Origin: Candidatus Pacearchaeota archaeon | Lineage (GTDB): Archaea; Nanobdellota; Nanobdellia; Pacearchaeales; DTIR01 | Direction: 5' to 3' | Assembly: GCA_018303805.1 (NCBI GenBank) | Contig: JAGVXL010000001.1 | Location: 369,528-433,527 of the forward strand | Length of the DNA: 64,000 bases | Shown here: one piece after another, positions 1 through 9,825 of the stretch | How the letters are laid out: every line of letters starts with the position of its first letter | Position numbering within the stretch: the stretch's first letter is position 1 | Translations under genes and position numbers: made by a program | The notes under the pieces: generated by a model | Databases searched by the model: none | What the model saw: the letters and a program-made list of their open reading frames with translations, nothing else | What the model was told of the DNA's origin: nothing

Positions 1-621
1 CATCTCGGCAGTCTTTACAGACACCATATAAACTTCAGCGTTTATTTTGGAATAAAGAAGCGCTATTTTTTCCCTTGATTGAACATCATCGCAACCTATC
101 ACTATGTAAGGAGGTTCAAAAAAGTCTTTTACTGCAGTCCCTTCTCTCAAAAACTCTGGATTTGAGGCCAGAATAAAATCCTTATTTTCAATCAATTTCT
201 TCTTTAAGAAAATACTCTTTAGGCCGTCTATTGTTCCTGGGGGGATTGTGCTCCTTACGACTATTATGTACTTACTGCCTTTTTTTGAAGATAAACTATC
301 AGAAATTCTATCGCATACCTCCTCTATTGCTGAAATATCCATCTTGCCATCACTGCCAGAAGGGGTTCTTACGCATATGAAGCTTATTTCAGAATTATAC
401 ACAGCCCAATTTGCGTCCAAGCTTGCAGCAAAATTCTTATTTTTTATAGCCTCGACTAATAACTCTTTTAATTGGGGCTCTTCTATAGGCGTTTCACCTT
501 TGTTAAACTTTGATATTTTTCTCGAATTTATGTCATATCCAATAACCTCATGCCCTAATCTAGCAAGACATGCAGCAGTAACGCATCCAACATAACCCAA
601 ACCAATAACAGAGACTTTCAT
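1..621 (-). CDS. Nucleotide-sugar dehydrogenase (UDP-glucose/GDP-mannose 6-dehydrogenase family), C-terminus beyond window edge
   Basis: Reverse-strand translation from 621 begins MKVSVIGLGYVGCVTAACLARLGHEVIGYD (Rossmann GxGYVG) and contains NPEFLREGTAVKDF; open to window edge. Confidence 0.88.
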   Translation of the reverse strand, partial: MKVSVIGLGYVGCVTAACLARLGHEVIGYDINSRKISKFNKGETPIEEPQLKELLVEAIKNKNFAASLDANWAVYNSEISFICVRTPSGSDGKMDISAIEEVCDRISDSLSSKKGSKYIIVVRSTIPPGTIDGLKSIFLKKKLIENKDFILASNPEFLREGTAVKDFFEPPYIVIGCDDVQSREKIALLYSKINAEVYMVSVKTAEM

Positions 622-705
622 ATCCAGCAAAAAAGATAATAATTTAAAAAACCTATGTAAGAGTGTATCGTTAACTTTTTATACATTCCATTCCTGCCTT
701 AAAAA

Positions 706-2529
706 ATGTGCGGAATACTCGGAATTTACAGCAGGAACATAGACAAGGAACAAGTCAGGAAAGCAACGGAAACCCTCCATCATAGGGGCCCTGATGGAAC
801 TGGATATTTCTTTGACAATAACATTGCATTTGGGCACAGGAGATTGGCTGTCATTGACTTAAGCGAGAATGCAAAACAGCCGATGTGCAATGAATCCGGG
901 GATTTATGGATAACTTACAATGGGGAAGTGTATAATTTTAAAGAGATAAAGCAGGAGCTTGAAAATAAGGGGCATCAGTTCAAAAGCAATTCTGACACAG
1001 AAGTCATTCTGCACGCATATGAGGAATGGAAAGAAAAATGCCTTGAAAAATTCAACGGCATGTTTGCACTTGCAATATGGAACTCAAGGAATCGGGAGCT
1101 TTTTCTTGCAAGAGACAGAGCAGGTGTTAAGCCCTTATATTACTATTTTGACAGAGATAAATTTATTTTTGCCTCTGAAATCAAAGCAATACTGGAGTTT
1201 AGCATTGAAAAAAAACTGAACAAAAAAATCCTTTATGATTATTTCAATTACGGCATTTTAGTTGGAGAGGAAACGCTTTTTGAAAACATCAAGACACTTC
1301 CGGCAGCACACTATTTTATTCTCAAGAACAGCAAGATAACAGCAAAAAAGTGGTGGGATTTTGAATATTCCCCAGAACAAAAAACAGAAAGCGCATGGAT
1401 ATCTGAGTTGAGAAACCAAATTGCATTAAGTGTGGAAAAAAGGATGATAAGTGATGTTCCTGTCGGAGCTTTTATCTCGGGGGGCATAGATTCTGCATGC
1501 ATTGTAGCATGCATGAAAAAATTCAGCGAAAATGTAAAAACCTTTTATGTCTGTTCAGGGGATGCAGATGAAAGAAAAAATGTGGAGTTGACTGCAAAAT
1601 ACTTTAATACAGAGCACAATGAAATTTTTATTTCAGCAAATGAATTCGCTGAAAACCTGCAGGATATGATATGGCACAATGACATGCCATTGCCATGGCC
1701 CTCTGCTATTCCCCTTTATTTTGTATCCAAACTGAGCAAGGGCAAGGCAACTGTTGTCCTGACAGGAGAGGGCTCAGATGAGCTGTTTGCCGGCTATAGA
1801 AGATACTCCTTATTAAAAAGAACAACAGAGATAAACAGCAAAATAAAATTTCTTCCCCAGTTTGCCAGAAACAGCTCATTCAATCTTACTTCTTTTTTAT
1901 TCAAAGACGTGAGGTACAGAAAAAATTTTGAAATTCTCCTTAAGAAGTTTAATTTTGATTATGCTACAGGCACTAATGCCATAACCTCTGAAAGGGAAAA
2001 ATTGCTGAAAAACCTGCCAAAAGAAAACCCCTTGCAGCAAAAAGTGATAAGTATCTTTAACGAGAAAACAACTGACTTCCTGAACAAGCTGCTCTATTTG
2101 GATTTTAGGACTTACCTCCAAGAACTGCTGATGAAACAGGACAAGATGGGAATGGCTGCATCAATAGAAGCAAGAACGCCCTTCCTTGACTACAACATCA
2201 TTGAACTCGCGGCAAAAATCCCATCAAATTTGAAGCTCAAAGGAAATACAGGCAAATACATATTCAAGAAGGCAATGGAAACAATCCTGCCAAAACAAAT
2301 TGTATGGCAAAAGAAAAAGGGCTTTCCTGTCCCGATTGACAAATGGTTCAGGCATGAGTTGCATGGATTTATTCAAGAGGAATTATCAAGGGACAGCGGG
2401 GCATTGCATTACTTAAACAAAGATTATATCAAAAAGATTTTAGAAATGCACAAGAGGCATAACTGCTCATTGCAGATTTGGGCTCTCCTCAACTTCAAGC
2501 TTTGGCATGAGCAGTTTATAGAGCAGTAA
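706..2529 (+). CDS. asnB: Asparagine synthase (glutamine-hydrolysing)
   Basis: MCGILGIY N-terminal Cys, HHRGPDG, SGGIDSA PP-loop motif, full length. Confidence 0.95.
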   Translation: MCGILGIYSRNIDKEQVRKATETLHHRGPDGTGYFFDNNIAFGHRRLAVIDLSENAKQPMCNESGDLWITYNGEVYNFKEIKQELENKGHQFKSNSDTEVILHAYEEWKEKCLEKFNGMFALAIWNSRNRELFLARDRAGVKPLYYYFDRDKFIFASEIKAILEFSIEKKLNKKILYDYFNYGILVGEETLFENIKTLPAAHYFILKNSKITAKKWWDFEYSPEQKTESAWISELRNQIALSVEKRMISDVPVGAFISGGIDSACIVACMKKFSENVKTFYVCSGDADERKNVELTAKYFNTEHNEIFISANEFAENLQDMIWHNDMPLPWPSAIPLYFVSKLSKGKATVVLTGEGSDELFAGYRRYSLLKRTTEINSKIKFLPQFARNSSFNLTSFLFKDVRYRKNFEILLKKFNFDYATGTNAITSEREKLLKNLPKENPLQQKVISIFNEKTTDFLNKLLYLDFRTYLQELLMKQDKMGMAASIEARTPFLDYNIIELAAKIPSNLKLKGNTGKYIFKKAMETILPKQIVWQKKKGFPVPIDKWFRHELHGFIQEELSRDSGALHYLNKDYIKKILEMHKRHNCSLQIWALLNFKLWHEQFIEQ

Positions 2530-2610
2530 AGATAAAAGCCAAAATCAGAAAGATTTATAAACATTCACTAATTATGAATAATTATTCACTTAAAGTGAAA
2601 ATTAACTAAA

Positions 2611-3186
2611 ATGATACCAAAAAACACTAAAAAAATAATGCTCTATTTATTAAGGAATTTAGAATTGCCCAATATAAATCAGATTTCAAGGAAATTGAAT
2701 ATAAGTGTTGGAAGTGCTTTTAAAATTCTCAAAAGCTTAGAGGAGAAAAGCATTGTTTTATCTTCTAATTTGGGAAATGCCAAGTATTATCAAATAAACT
2801 TAGAGAATGAAGAAGCAAAAATGGTAAGCGAGTTAATTTTGTTAGAGGAAAAGAGAACTTTAAAGGGGTATGCTAAACTATACTCAGATGAACTGCAGAC
2901 ATTTAAATGTGCAGAATTAATTGCCTTATTTGGCTCTGTTTTATCTAATAAAGAATTCAATGATGTTGACATCTTATTTTTAACTGATAAGCCAAAAGAA
3001 GTTACAAAATTTTGCCGGGAATTATCACGGATAAGAACAAAGCCAGTTATCCCTTTGATATTAAAAAAAGAAGATTTTATTAAAGAAATAAAAGATAAAA
3101 AAGAGGCGATTTTAAATATCCTTAAAACAGGGGTTATATTAAGGGGGGAATCTGCCTTTTTAGAGGTGTTAAAAAATGCCAGATAG
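2611..3186 (+). CDS. Winged-HTH plus MNT-type nucleotidyltransferase domain protein
   Basis: N-terminal HTH (ISRKLNISVGSAFKILKSLE) and GSVLSNKEFNDVDILF NTase motif (GSx(n)DxD). Confidence 0.75.
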   Translation: MIPKNTKKIMLYLLRNLELPNINQISRKLNISVGSAFKILKSLEEKSIVLSSNLGNAKYYQINLENEEAKMVSELILLEEKRTLKGYAKLYSDELQTFKCAELIALFGSVLSNKEFNDVDILFLTDKPKEVTKFCRELSRIRTKPVIPLILKKEDFIKEIKDKKEAILNILKTGVILRGESAFLEVLKNAR

Positions 3187-3652
3187 GAAGTCTAAACTAA
3201 ATTGGTGTCTTGAAAGCAAAAAGAGAATGAAGAAGATTAACCCTGATGATGCGCTTTCTAAAGAACATATAGAAAAAGCAAAGCACAATTTAAAGGCGGC
3301 AGATTATAATATCAAAGGAAATTTTGATGACTGGGCTGTTTCACAATCCTATTATGCAATGTATCATGCACTTTTAGCTATATTATTCAAAAAAGGATTT
3401 GAATCAAAGAATCATGAATGCACGATTAATACAGTTGAATTTTTAATAGAAGCCAAGGAAATTAATCTGAGCATGGAAGATTTATCATTTATTCGTACAG
3501 CTGAACAAATGACAACTAAAGATGTTAAATCTTTAAGAGAAGAATTTCAATATGGAACTAAGACAAAGGTTAATAGATTATTACTTGCCGAACTTCTGCA
3601 AAAATCAAAGGAAATTGTTGAAAAAGTAGAAATAATGTTAAATGAGATGTAA
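3176..3652 (+). CDS. HEPN domain protein, partner of upstream MNT protein
   Basis: HIEKAKHNLKAADYNIK..DWAVSQSYYAMYHALLAIL HEPN-like helices; overlaps upstream NTase ORF; start may be internal. Confidence 0.7.
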   Translation: MPDRKSKLNWCLESKKRMKKINPDDALSKEHIEKAKHNLKAADYNIKGNFDDWAVSQSYYAMYHALLAILFKKGFESKNHECTINTVEFLIEAKEINLSMEDLSFIRTAEQMTTKDVKSLREEFQYGTKTKVNRLLLAELLQKSKEIVEKVEIMLNEM

Positions 3653-3713
3653 CTTATTTTTTGGTTGTGGCTTTCAAGACTCTTATGAAAAACTAAGAAA
3701 ATTATAAACAAAA

Positions 3714-4688
3714 ATGAAAAAGGCAAAAAAACAACCTTCAGTAGCAGTTATAATAACTACATGGAACTATCCTGAAATAGACCGGTGCCTTGAATCATTG
3801 AAAAAAGGGCAGAAAAGATGCAAAAATCTGTATGTAGTTGTTGTGGATAATGCCTCTGCAAATAATGAAGGCAAAAGGATAAAGAAAAAATTTCCGTGGA
3901 TTTATTTGATACAGAATAAAGAGAACTATGGCTTTGCAAAGGGCAGCAATACTGGGATAAAATATGCAATTAAGAAATTCAAGGCAGATTATTTCTTCTT
4001 GCTGAATAATGACACAGAAGTCAGGAAAAATGCAATAAAAAACATGGTTGAATTTGCTGAATCAAGGAAAGATGCAGGAATAGTTGGATGCAAACTTCTC
4101 TATCCTGGCGGCAAGATACAGCATGCAGGAGGCTGGATAAAGCCCTATGGCATGGGGCACTATGGCAACAATGAAGAAGACAAAGGGCAATACGGCAAAA
4201 TTAAGGAAGTTGATTATGTCACAGGGGCTGCATTCTTGATTAAAAGAGAGATGATAGAAAAAATTGGCTTGCTTGATGAGGTGTTCTCGCCTTTCTTCAG
4301 GGAGGAGGTGGATTTTTGCTTCAGGGCGAGAAAATCTGGCTACAAGATTTTCTACTTTCCAGAATCAACAATAATCCATTACACATCTGAATCAATAAGA
4401 AAAAGGCAGGGTTTTTACCGTTTCTTTGTGTTTGAAAAGAACAGGATAAGGCTGGCATTTCTAAACTTTCCTCTTGCATGGCTTATTCCCTTTGAAATTG
4501 CATCCCTTGCATTTATATTCATAAGCAAAAGAGATGAAAACAAGAAATTTGGCATTGGCAATCTTGCTTTCAACGGGGATTTTCCAGTAAAACTTGCAAT
4601 CTCCTTATGGGCGCATCTATTCACTTTTGCAAGATTGCCTGAAATTTTAAACAAGAGGTTCAACAGAAGAAAGAAGATATGGTATTAA
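3714..4688 (+). CDS. Glycosyltransferase family 2
   Basis: VAVIITTWNYPEIDRCLESL, NNDTEVRKNAI, FFREEVDFCFRARKSGYK. Confidence 0.9.
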   Translation: MKKAKKQPSVAVIITTWNYPEIDRCLESLKKGQKRCKNLYVVVVDNASANNEGKRIKKKFPWIYLIQNKENYGFAKGSNTGIKYAIKKFKADYFFLLNNDTEVRKNAIKNMVEFAESRKDAGIVGCKLLYPGGKIQHAGGWIKPYGMGHYGNNEEDKGQYGKIKEVDYVTGAAFLIKREMIEKIGLLDEVFSPFFREEVDFCFRARKSGYKIFYFPESTIIHYTSESIRKRQGFYRFFVFEKNRIRLAFLNFPLAWLIPFEIASLAFIFISKRDENKKFGIGNLAFNGDFPVKLAISLWAHLFTFARLPEILNKRFNRRKKIWY

Positions 4689-4808
4689 TCTGCTGAAGCC
4701 AAGCCGAGAAATTGCACAGATTATGATATTTTCAGTAATGCCATTGGGGGATAAGTTATTTAAATTGTTTATACTTTTTATTCCAAAGAAATAAACAACT
4801 GATAAAAG

Positions 4809-5273
4809 CTAATCAATCCTTAAGGGCTCTTCTTTTATTGTGTGGAGAATAAATTTTGTGAAAGTTCTTTCTATAAAATCGTATGTCTGAATTTTCTTCA
4901 AAAAATAATCCATAGATTTTCTATTCTTAAATCTTGCAATTATAACAGCATCAAAATCTCCTGTTATGTCATATACCGCAACAACATTTGGATGTGTAGC
5001 TATTTTCTTTTCAACTTCAATCAGTTTTCCCTTGGATATTCTCAACTCAATTATCACTTCAATCTCATAGCCAAGCTTTTCATAATCTAACAATGCAGAA
5101 TATTTTTTAATTATATTTTTATGGAGATTATTTGTCCTGTTCATGATTGTTGCAGGGGAAACTTTCAATATTCCAGCTATTTTCCTGTAAGACAGCCTCG
5201 AGTCTTCTAAGAGCAAATTCAATATCTTTTTGTCAAACTCACCGATTTTCTCGATTTTTTCCTGTTTTTCCAT
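4809..5273 (-). CDS. Lrp/AsnC family transcriptional regulator
   Basis: FDKKILNLLLEDSRLSYRKIAGILKVSPATIMNRTNNL HTH plus RAM-like ligand domain. Confidence 0.9.
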   Translation of the reverse strand: MEKQEKIEKIGEFDKKILNLLLEDSRLSYRKIAGILKVSPATIMNRTNNLHKNIIKKYSALLDYEKLGYEIEVIIELRISKGKLIEVEKKIATHPNVVAVYDITGDFDAVIIARFKNRKSMDYFLKKIQTYDFIERTFTKFILHTIKEEPLRID

Positions 5274-5399
5274 TTGTTTAGATTAAATCCCTTAATTTTT
5301 ATCAAGATAAACATATATTTAAATATTTCTATTATTATACTTACTTTGTTTAATAAATCTCAAGAAAGATATATATACTTCTTAATATTTTAGGATATA

Positions 5400-6740
5400 A
5401 TGAACATCCATAAGAAGTGGCTAACTCTGTTTGTATTTATGTTTCTCATAGCTTTAAGTGTTCCTTATATGGTCTTGGGGTATGAAGCCACTCCCGAAAA
5501 TAACGCCAAGTCTATAGATTTGATATGGATGCTCCTAACTGCTTTTTTAGTGTTTATGATGCAAGGAGGCTTTGCGATGCTTGAAACAGGGCTCACAAGA
5601 GCAAAATCAGCGGGGAATATTATGATGAAGAATTTACTTGATTTTTGTTTTGGAGCTTTAGCTTTTTGGGCAATAGGATTTGGAATAATGTTTGGTGTAG
5701 GAAATTTATTATTTGGAACGACTGGCTTTTTCTTAAGTGCAGGCAAGGGAGGAACTGATTTATGGCAGTATGGTTTTTTTATGTTTCAGTTAGTTTTTGC
5801 AGCAACAGCAGCAACGATAGTTTCGGGGGCAGTAGCTGAGAGAATCAAATTTATAGGCTATCTAATCTATACAGTCGTAATCACCGCATTGATCTACCCC
5901 ATAGTGGGCCATTGGATATGGGGGAGCGGCTGGCTTTCTAAACTTGCGTCTCCTTTCATAGATTTTGCAGGCTCAACTGTTGTGCATTCAGTAGGGGGCT
6001 GGTCAGCTTTAGCAGGAGCCATTGTTTTAGGCCCAAGAATAGGAAAATATTTTGGAAAAACCATAAAACCAATAAAAGGCCATTCACTTACCTTGGCTGC
6101 CTTAGGAGTTTTTTTATTGTGGTTTGGGTGGTATGGATTTAATCCTGGCTCCACTTTATCAGGAACAAACTGGAGTATTGCCCTCATAGCTGTAACAACT
6201 ACTTTAGGGGGATCAGCAGGGGCTATTGGTGGCTTGATAACTTCTTGGCTCAAATACAAAAAACCAGATGTTGGCCTGACATTAGGGGCAACAATAGGGG
6301 GATTAGTTGCGATAACAGCCGGAACAGCCAATACAAGCCCTTTAAGTTCAATAATTATTGGAGCGATTGGAGGAATTTTATATGTGTATTCAGTTGCGTT
6401 TTTTGATAAAATTAAAATAGACGACCCTGTTGGTGCGGTATCAGCACATGCTACTTGCGGTGTATGGGGGACTTTAGCAGTTGGCTTGTTCGCACAAGAG
6501 GCATATGGGGGGATTAATGGATTATTTTTTGGCGGGGGAATTTCACAACTTGTGAGCCAGCTTATTGGAGTCGGAAGTGTCTTCATATTCGTATTTCCTG
6601 CTATGCTGATTACATTTAAAATTATGGATAAGGCAATCGGATTAAGAGTAAGCAGAGAAGATGAATTAAAGGGGCTTGACATTGTTGAGCACGGAGCAGA
6701 AGCTTATCCAGATTTTTCAACAACTGCTGTTAATAATTAA
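5400..6740 (+). CDS. amt: Ammonium transporter
   Basis: Multi-TM; FMQGGFAMLETGLTRAKSAGNIMMKN, DDPVGAVSAHATCGVWGT. Confidence 0.95.
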   Translation: MNIHKKWLTLFVFMFLIALSVPYMVLGYEATPENNAKSIDLIWMLLTAFLVFMMQGGFAMLETGLTRAKSAGNIMMKNLLDFCFGALAFWAIGFGIMFGVGNLLFGTTGFFLSAGKGGTDLWQYGFFMFQLVFAATAATIVSGAVAERIKFIGYLIYTVVITALIYPIVGHWIWGSGWLSKLASPFIDFAGSTVVHSVGGWSALAGAIVLGPRIGKYFGKTIKPIKGHSLTLAALGVFLLWFGWYGFNPGSTLSGTNWSIALIAVTTTLGGSAGAIGGLITSWLKYKKPDVGLTLGATIGGLVAITAGTANTSPLSSIIIGAIGGILYVYSVAFFDKIKIDDPVGAVSAHATCGVWGTLAVGLFAQEAYGGINGLFFGGGISQLVSQLIGVGSVFIFVFPAMLITFKIMDKAIGLRVSREDELKGLDIVEHGAEAYPDFSTTAVNN

Positions 6741-6766
6741 ATATATTGAAACTGAGACCATAAAAA

Positions 6767-7111
6767 ATGAAACTTGTTAAGGCAATAATAAAGCCAGAAA
6801 AGCTGCCAGATGTCAAGAAAGAGCTTGCAAAAGAAAACATAATTGGAATGACGGTTTATGATGTGCACGGCTGCGGACAGCAAAAAGGCTACACAGAAGA
6901 ATACAGGGGGGTTGTACATGAAGTTAATTTATTGAGAAAAGTTGTTATAGAAATAGTTGTGGAAGATGCTCTTGTGAATAAGATGGTTGATGCAATAATC
7001 AAAGGGGCGAGAACAGGAAAAATAGGTGATGGAAAGATTTTTGTCTTAAATGTAGACGAATCCATCAAAATAAGAACTAAAGAAAAAGGGGAAAAAGCCT
7101 TGAAGGGTTAA
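6767..7111 (+). CDS. glnK: Nitrogen regulatory protein P-II
   Basis: MKLVKAIIKPEKLPDVKKEL, T-loop YTEEYRG, GARTGKIGDGKIFV; directly downstream of amt. Confidence 0.95.
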   Translation: MKLVKAIIKPEKLPDVKKELAKENIIGMTVYDVHGCGQQKGYTEEYRGVVHEVNLLRKVVIEIVVEDALVNKMVDAIIKGARTGKIGDGKIFVLNVDESIKIRTKEKGEKALKG

Positions 7112-7134
7112 AAAAAGGATTGAGTATAATTAAC

Positions 7135-7845
7135 TTATTTTTTCTGTTTTTCTTTCTGGCTTGCAAGGATATTAGCCCGCAACAGGCTGTCAAATGTCCC
7201 TGCATCTGTCCAAAAACCTTTCAGAATTTCATACTGCATTTTTTCATCTTTTATATAGGAACTATTTAGCTCACTCACTTCCAGCTCGCCTCTTGCAGAG
7301 GGCTTAAGGTTTTTTATCCTATAAAAAACAGTATGATCATAAAGATACAAGCCAGTAACAGCATAATTTGTCTTTGGGTTTTTTGGCTTTTCCTCTATGC
7401 CTGCAAGCCTGCCATTTGAAATTTCAGCAACACCAAACCTGTTTGCATCTGGAACTTCTTTCAAGAATACCTTTGCCCCATCATAAAAATCATCAAAATT
7501 AAACCTATCTTCAAAGATATTATCTCCGAGAATTGCCGCAATAGCCTCCCCATTGGCAAAATCCTCTGCCAATGAAATGGCATGAGCTATTCCCAATGGC
7601 TTTTCCTGAATGCTGTATGTAATTCCTGCATTAAATCTTTCCCCTGAACCAAGCAATTCCAAAAAATCTCCTGTGTGCTCCGGGCCAGAGACAACCCTTA
7701 TTTCTTTTATGCCTGCATCAATCAGAGTTTCAAGAGGATGATAAATCATCGGCTTGCTATAAACAGGCAAAAGATGCTTGTTTGTAACTTTTGTCAACTC
7801 CCCCAATCTTGTTCCCAACCCGCCAGCAAGAATTATGCCTTTCAT
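7135..7845 (-). CDS. Glucose-1-phosphate thymidylyltransferase-type nucleotidyltransferase
   Basis: MKGIILAGGLGTRLGELTKVTNKHLLPVYSKPMIYHPLETL; start set at internal Met (ATGA overlap with upstream gene). Confidence 0.9.
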   Translation of the reverse strand: MKGIILAGGLGTRLGELTKVTNKHLLPVYSKPMIYHPLETLIDAGIKEIRVVSGPEHTGDFLELLGSGERFNAGITYSIQEKPLGIAHAISLAEDFANGEAIAAILGDNIFEDRFNFDDFYDGAKVFLKEVPDANRFGVAEISNGRLAGIEEKPKNPKTNYAVTGLYLYDHTVFYRIKNLKPSARGELEVSELNSSYIKDEKMQYEILKGFWTDAGTFDSLLRANILASQKEKQKK

Positions 7846-8669
7846 TTTTGATAAATCATATAGCCCAACAAACATTCCTCAACAGATTGGGGTATCTCAG
7901 GGAGTCCAATGCCTTCAGATTCCAATTTTGCTGTGTTAAGCATGCAGTTTGACCTCTTTGCTTCGGTTTCCTTGTCGAGCTTTTCTAAGGAAATTGCTTC
8001 AAATTCGTGGCTTGGCTCAATAATCTCTTTGTACATCTGCATTATTTCAGCAGGAGAAATTGTGCTAGGATTCGTAAGATTGTAAACTCCTGTTTTTTTT
8101 CTTTCAACCAAAACTTCCAGGGCAGAAAGCATATGCGGAACAGTTGTCATTGAATTCTGTGCATCAAGAACTTTTGAATATTTTACAAGCTTGTCAATCA
8201 AATTCCTCTCATGCGGCCTGTCATCTATTGGCATTCTTATTCTAATCTGCAAGCATGGAAATTTTTTCAATCTCTTTTCTGCCAAGATTTTTGTTTTTGC
8301 ATAAAATTGCCCCTGTAGATTTGGCTCATCTTCCTCAGAATAGCCTTTTCCATTATTATTACCGCGATAAATGCAGCCGCTTCCCAAATGAACAAAATAA
8401 ATGCCTTTTTTTGAGCAGCTTGCAGCCAAATTCTCCGCAATAGTCACATTAGCCTCAAATGTTTCTTCTTTATGGCTTTCGCACCAGTCAATGTTTGGTC
8501 TGCCTGTTTTCCCAATTGCATTCACAACTATGTCCGGTTTTTCTTTATCCAAGAAATCTGAGAGAAAATCAGAATTAAGGACATTAACCTCTCTGCCAAC
8601 AAGTTCATAGCCAAACTCATTTGCAATCCTTGTGCCTAAAAACCCTGCCCCGAAAACAATTCCTTTCAT
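7842..8669 (-). CDS. RmlD-like NAD-dependent sugar-nucleotide reductase/epimerase
   Basis: MKGIVFGAGFLGTRIA; YAKTKILAEK (YxxxK). Confidence 0.8.
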   Translation of the reverse strand: MKGIVFGAGFLGTRIANEFGYELVGREVNVLNSDFLSDFLDKEKPDIVVNAIGKTGRPNIDWCESHKEETFEANVTIAENLAASCSKKGIYFVHLGSGCIYRGNNNGKGYSEEDEPNLQGQFYAKTKILAEKRLKKFPCLQIRIRMPIDDRPHERNLIDKLVKYSKVLDAQNSMTTVPHMLSALEVLVERKKTGVYNLTNPSTISPAEIMQMYKEIIEPSHEFEAISLEKLDKETEAKRSNCMLNTAKLESEGIGLPEIPQSVEECLLGYMIYQK

Positions 8670-9673
8670 TTTTTCCCGTAATTCTCGCTCGTAATCCTCC
8701 CGCTGGAGAATTGCCTACGAGCCATGCCCGTTCTCCACCATTTTTCATTCTCTTTATACCACTTAATTGTTTTTTTCAGTGCATCTCTAAAATCATGTTC
8801 TGGCTTCCATCCAATATCATTAATTTTTGAGCAATCAAGGGCGTACCTTTTATCATGCCCTTTTCTGTCAGGAACAAATTCAATAAATCTTTCATCTTTG
8901 ATAAGCTCATTTAAAATGAGGTTAGTCAATTCAAGATTTGTTTTCTCATTTCCACTTCCAACATTATAAATCTCTCCTGCCTTGCCATTATGCAAAATGA
9001 AATCAATTGCCTCACAGTTATCCTTGACATAAATCCATTCCCTGACATTCAAGCCATCTCCGTAAAGAGGCACTTTCTTTCCTTCAAGCAGGTTTGTTAT
9101 AAATAAAGGGATAACTTTTTCAGGATATTGATAAGGGCCAAAGTTGTTGCATGTTCTGGTTATTACAACAGGCAATCCATGCGTGACAAAATAGCTCATC
9201 GCAAGCAAGTCAGCAGAAGCCTTTGATGCTGCATAGGGGCTGTTTGGATGCAAGGTATCTGTCTCCTTAAAACTGCCTTCTAAAATGCTGCCATAAACCT
9301 CGTCTGTTGAAATCTGAAGAAATTTTTTGATATTGCTCTGTAAAGCAGCATCAAGCAAAACACAAGTCCCTTCAACATTTGTCCTTATAAATTCCTCAGA
9401 ATTTTTAATGCTTCTGTCAACATGTGTTGAGGCAGCAAAATTGATGACTGCATCAGCATCCTTCATCAGTCTTTTAACAAGTCCAGCATCACAGATATCC
9501 CCCCGCATGAACTGATAATTCCTGCTTTTCTCAATATCCCCGAGATTTTCAGGATTTCCGGCATAAGTCAGTTTGTCAAGGTTTGTGATTCTGCAATCTT
9601 GATGATTATCCAGCATATACTTGATAAAATTACTTCCTATAAAACCGCAGCCGCCTGTTATAAGTAGATTCAT
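8666..9673 (-). CDS. rfbB: dTDP-glucose 4,6-dehydratase
   Basis: MNLLITGGCGFIGSNFIKYML, STDEVYGS, YAASKASADLLA. Confidence 0.93.
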   Translation of the reverse strand: MNLLITGGCGFIGSNFIKYMLDNHQDCRITNLDKLTYAGNPENLGDIEKSRNYQFMRGDICDAGLVKRLMKDADAVINFAASTHVDRSIKNSEEFIRTNVEGTCVLLDAALQSNIKKFLQISTDEVYGSILEGSFKETDTLHPNSPYAASKASADLLAMSYFVTHGLPVVITRTCNNFGPYQYPEKVIPLFITNLLEGKKVPLYGDGLNVREWIYVKDNCEAIDFILHNGKAGEIYNVGSGNEKTNLELTNLILNELIKDERFIEFVPDRKGHDKRYALDCSKINDIGWKPEHDFRDALKKTIKWYKENEKWWRTGMARRQFSSGRITSENYGKK

Positions 9674-9825
9674 TTTTATTGCAATTCCTTATCAATCTTA
9701 ACCCCCTCAATCATATTTTGGAAATACAAGAGATTAACTTATAAGGCTTGTGGAATTCAAACTCGAAAGTAATTAAAAGCCTCTTGTGGTGAAATATTTA
9801 TAAATTTTTAAAGACAAAACAAAAA

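Noticed and set aside
5894-6682. 262-aa minus-strand ORF inside amt
   Set aside because: Antisense shadow of a well-supported transporter gene; composition follows the opposite strand codons.
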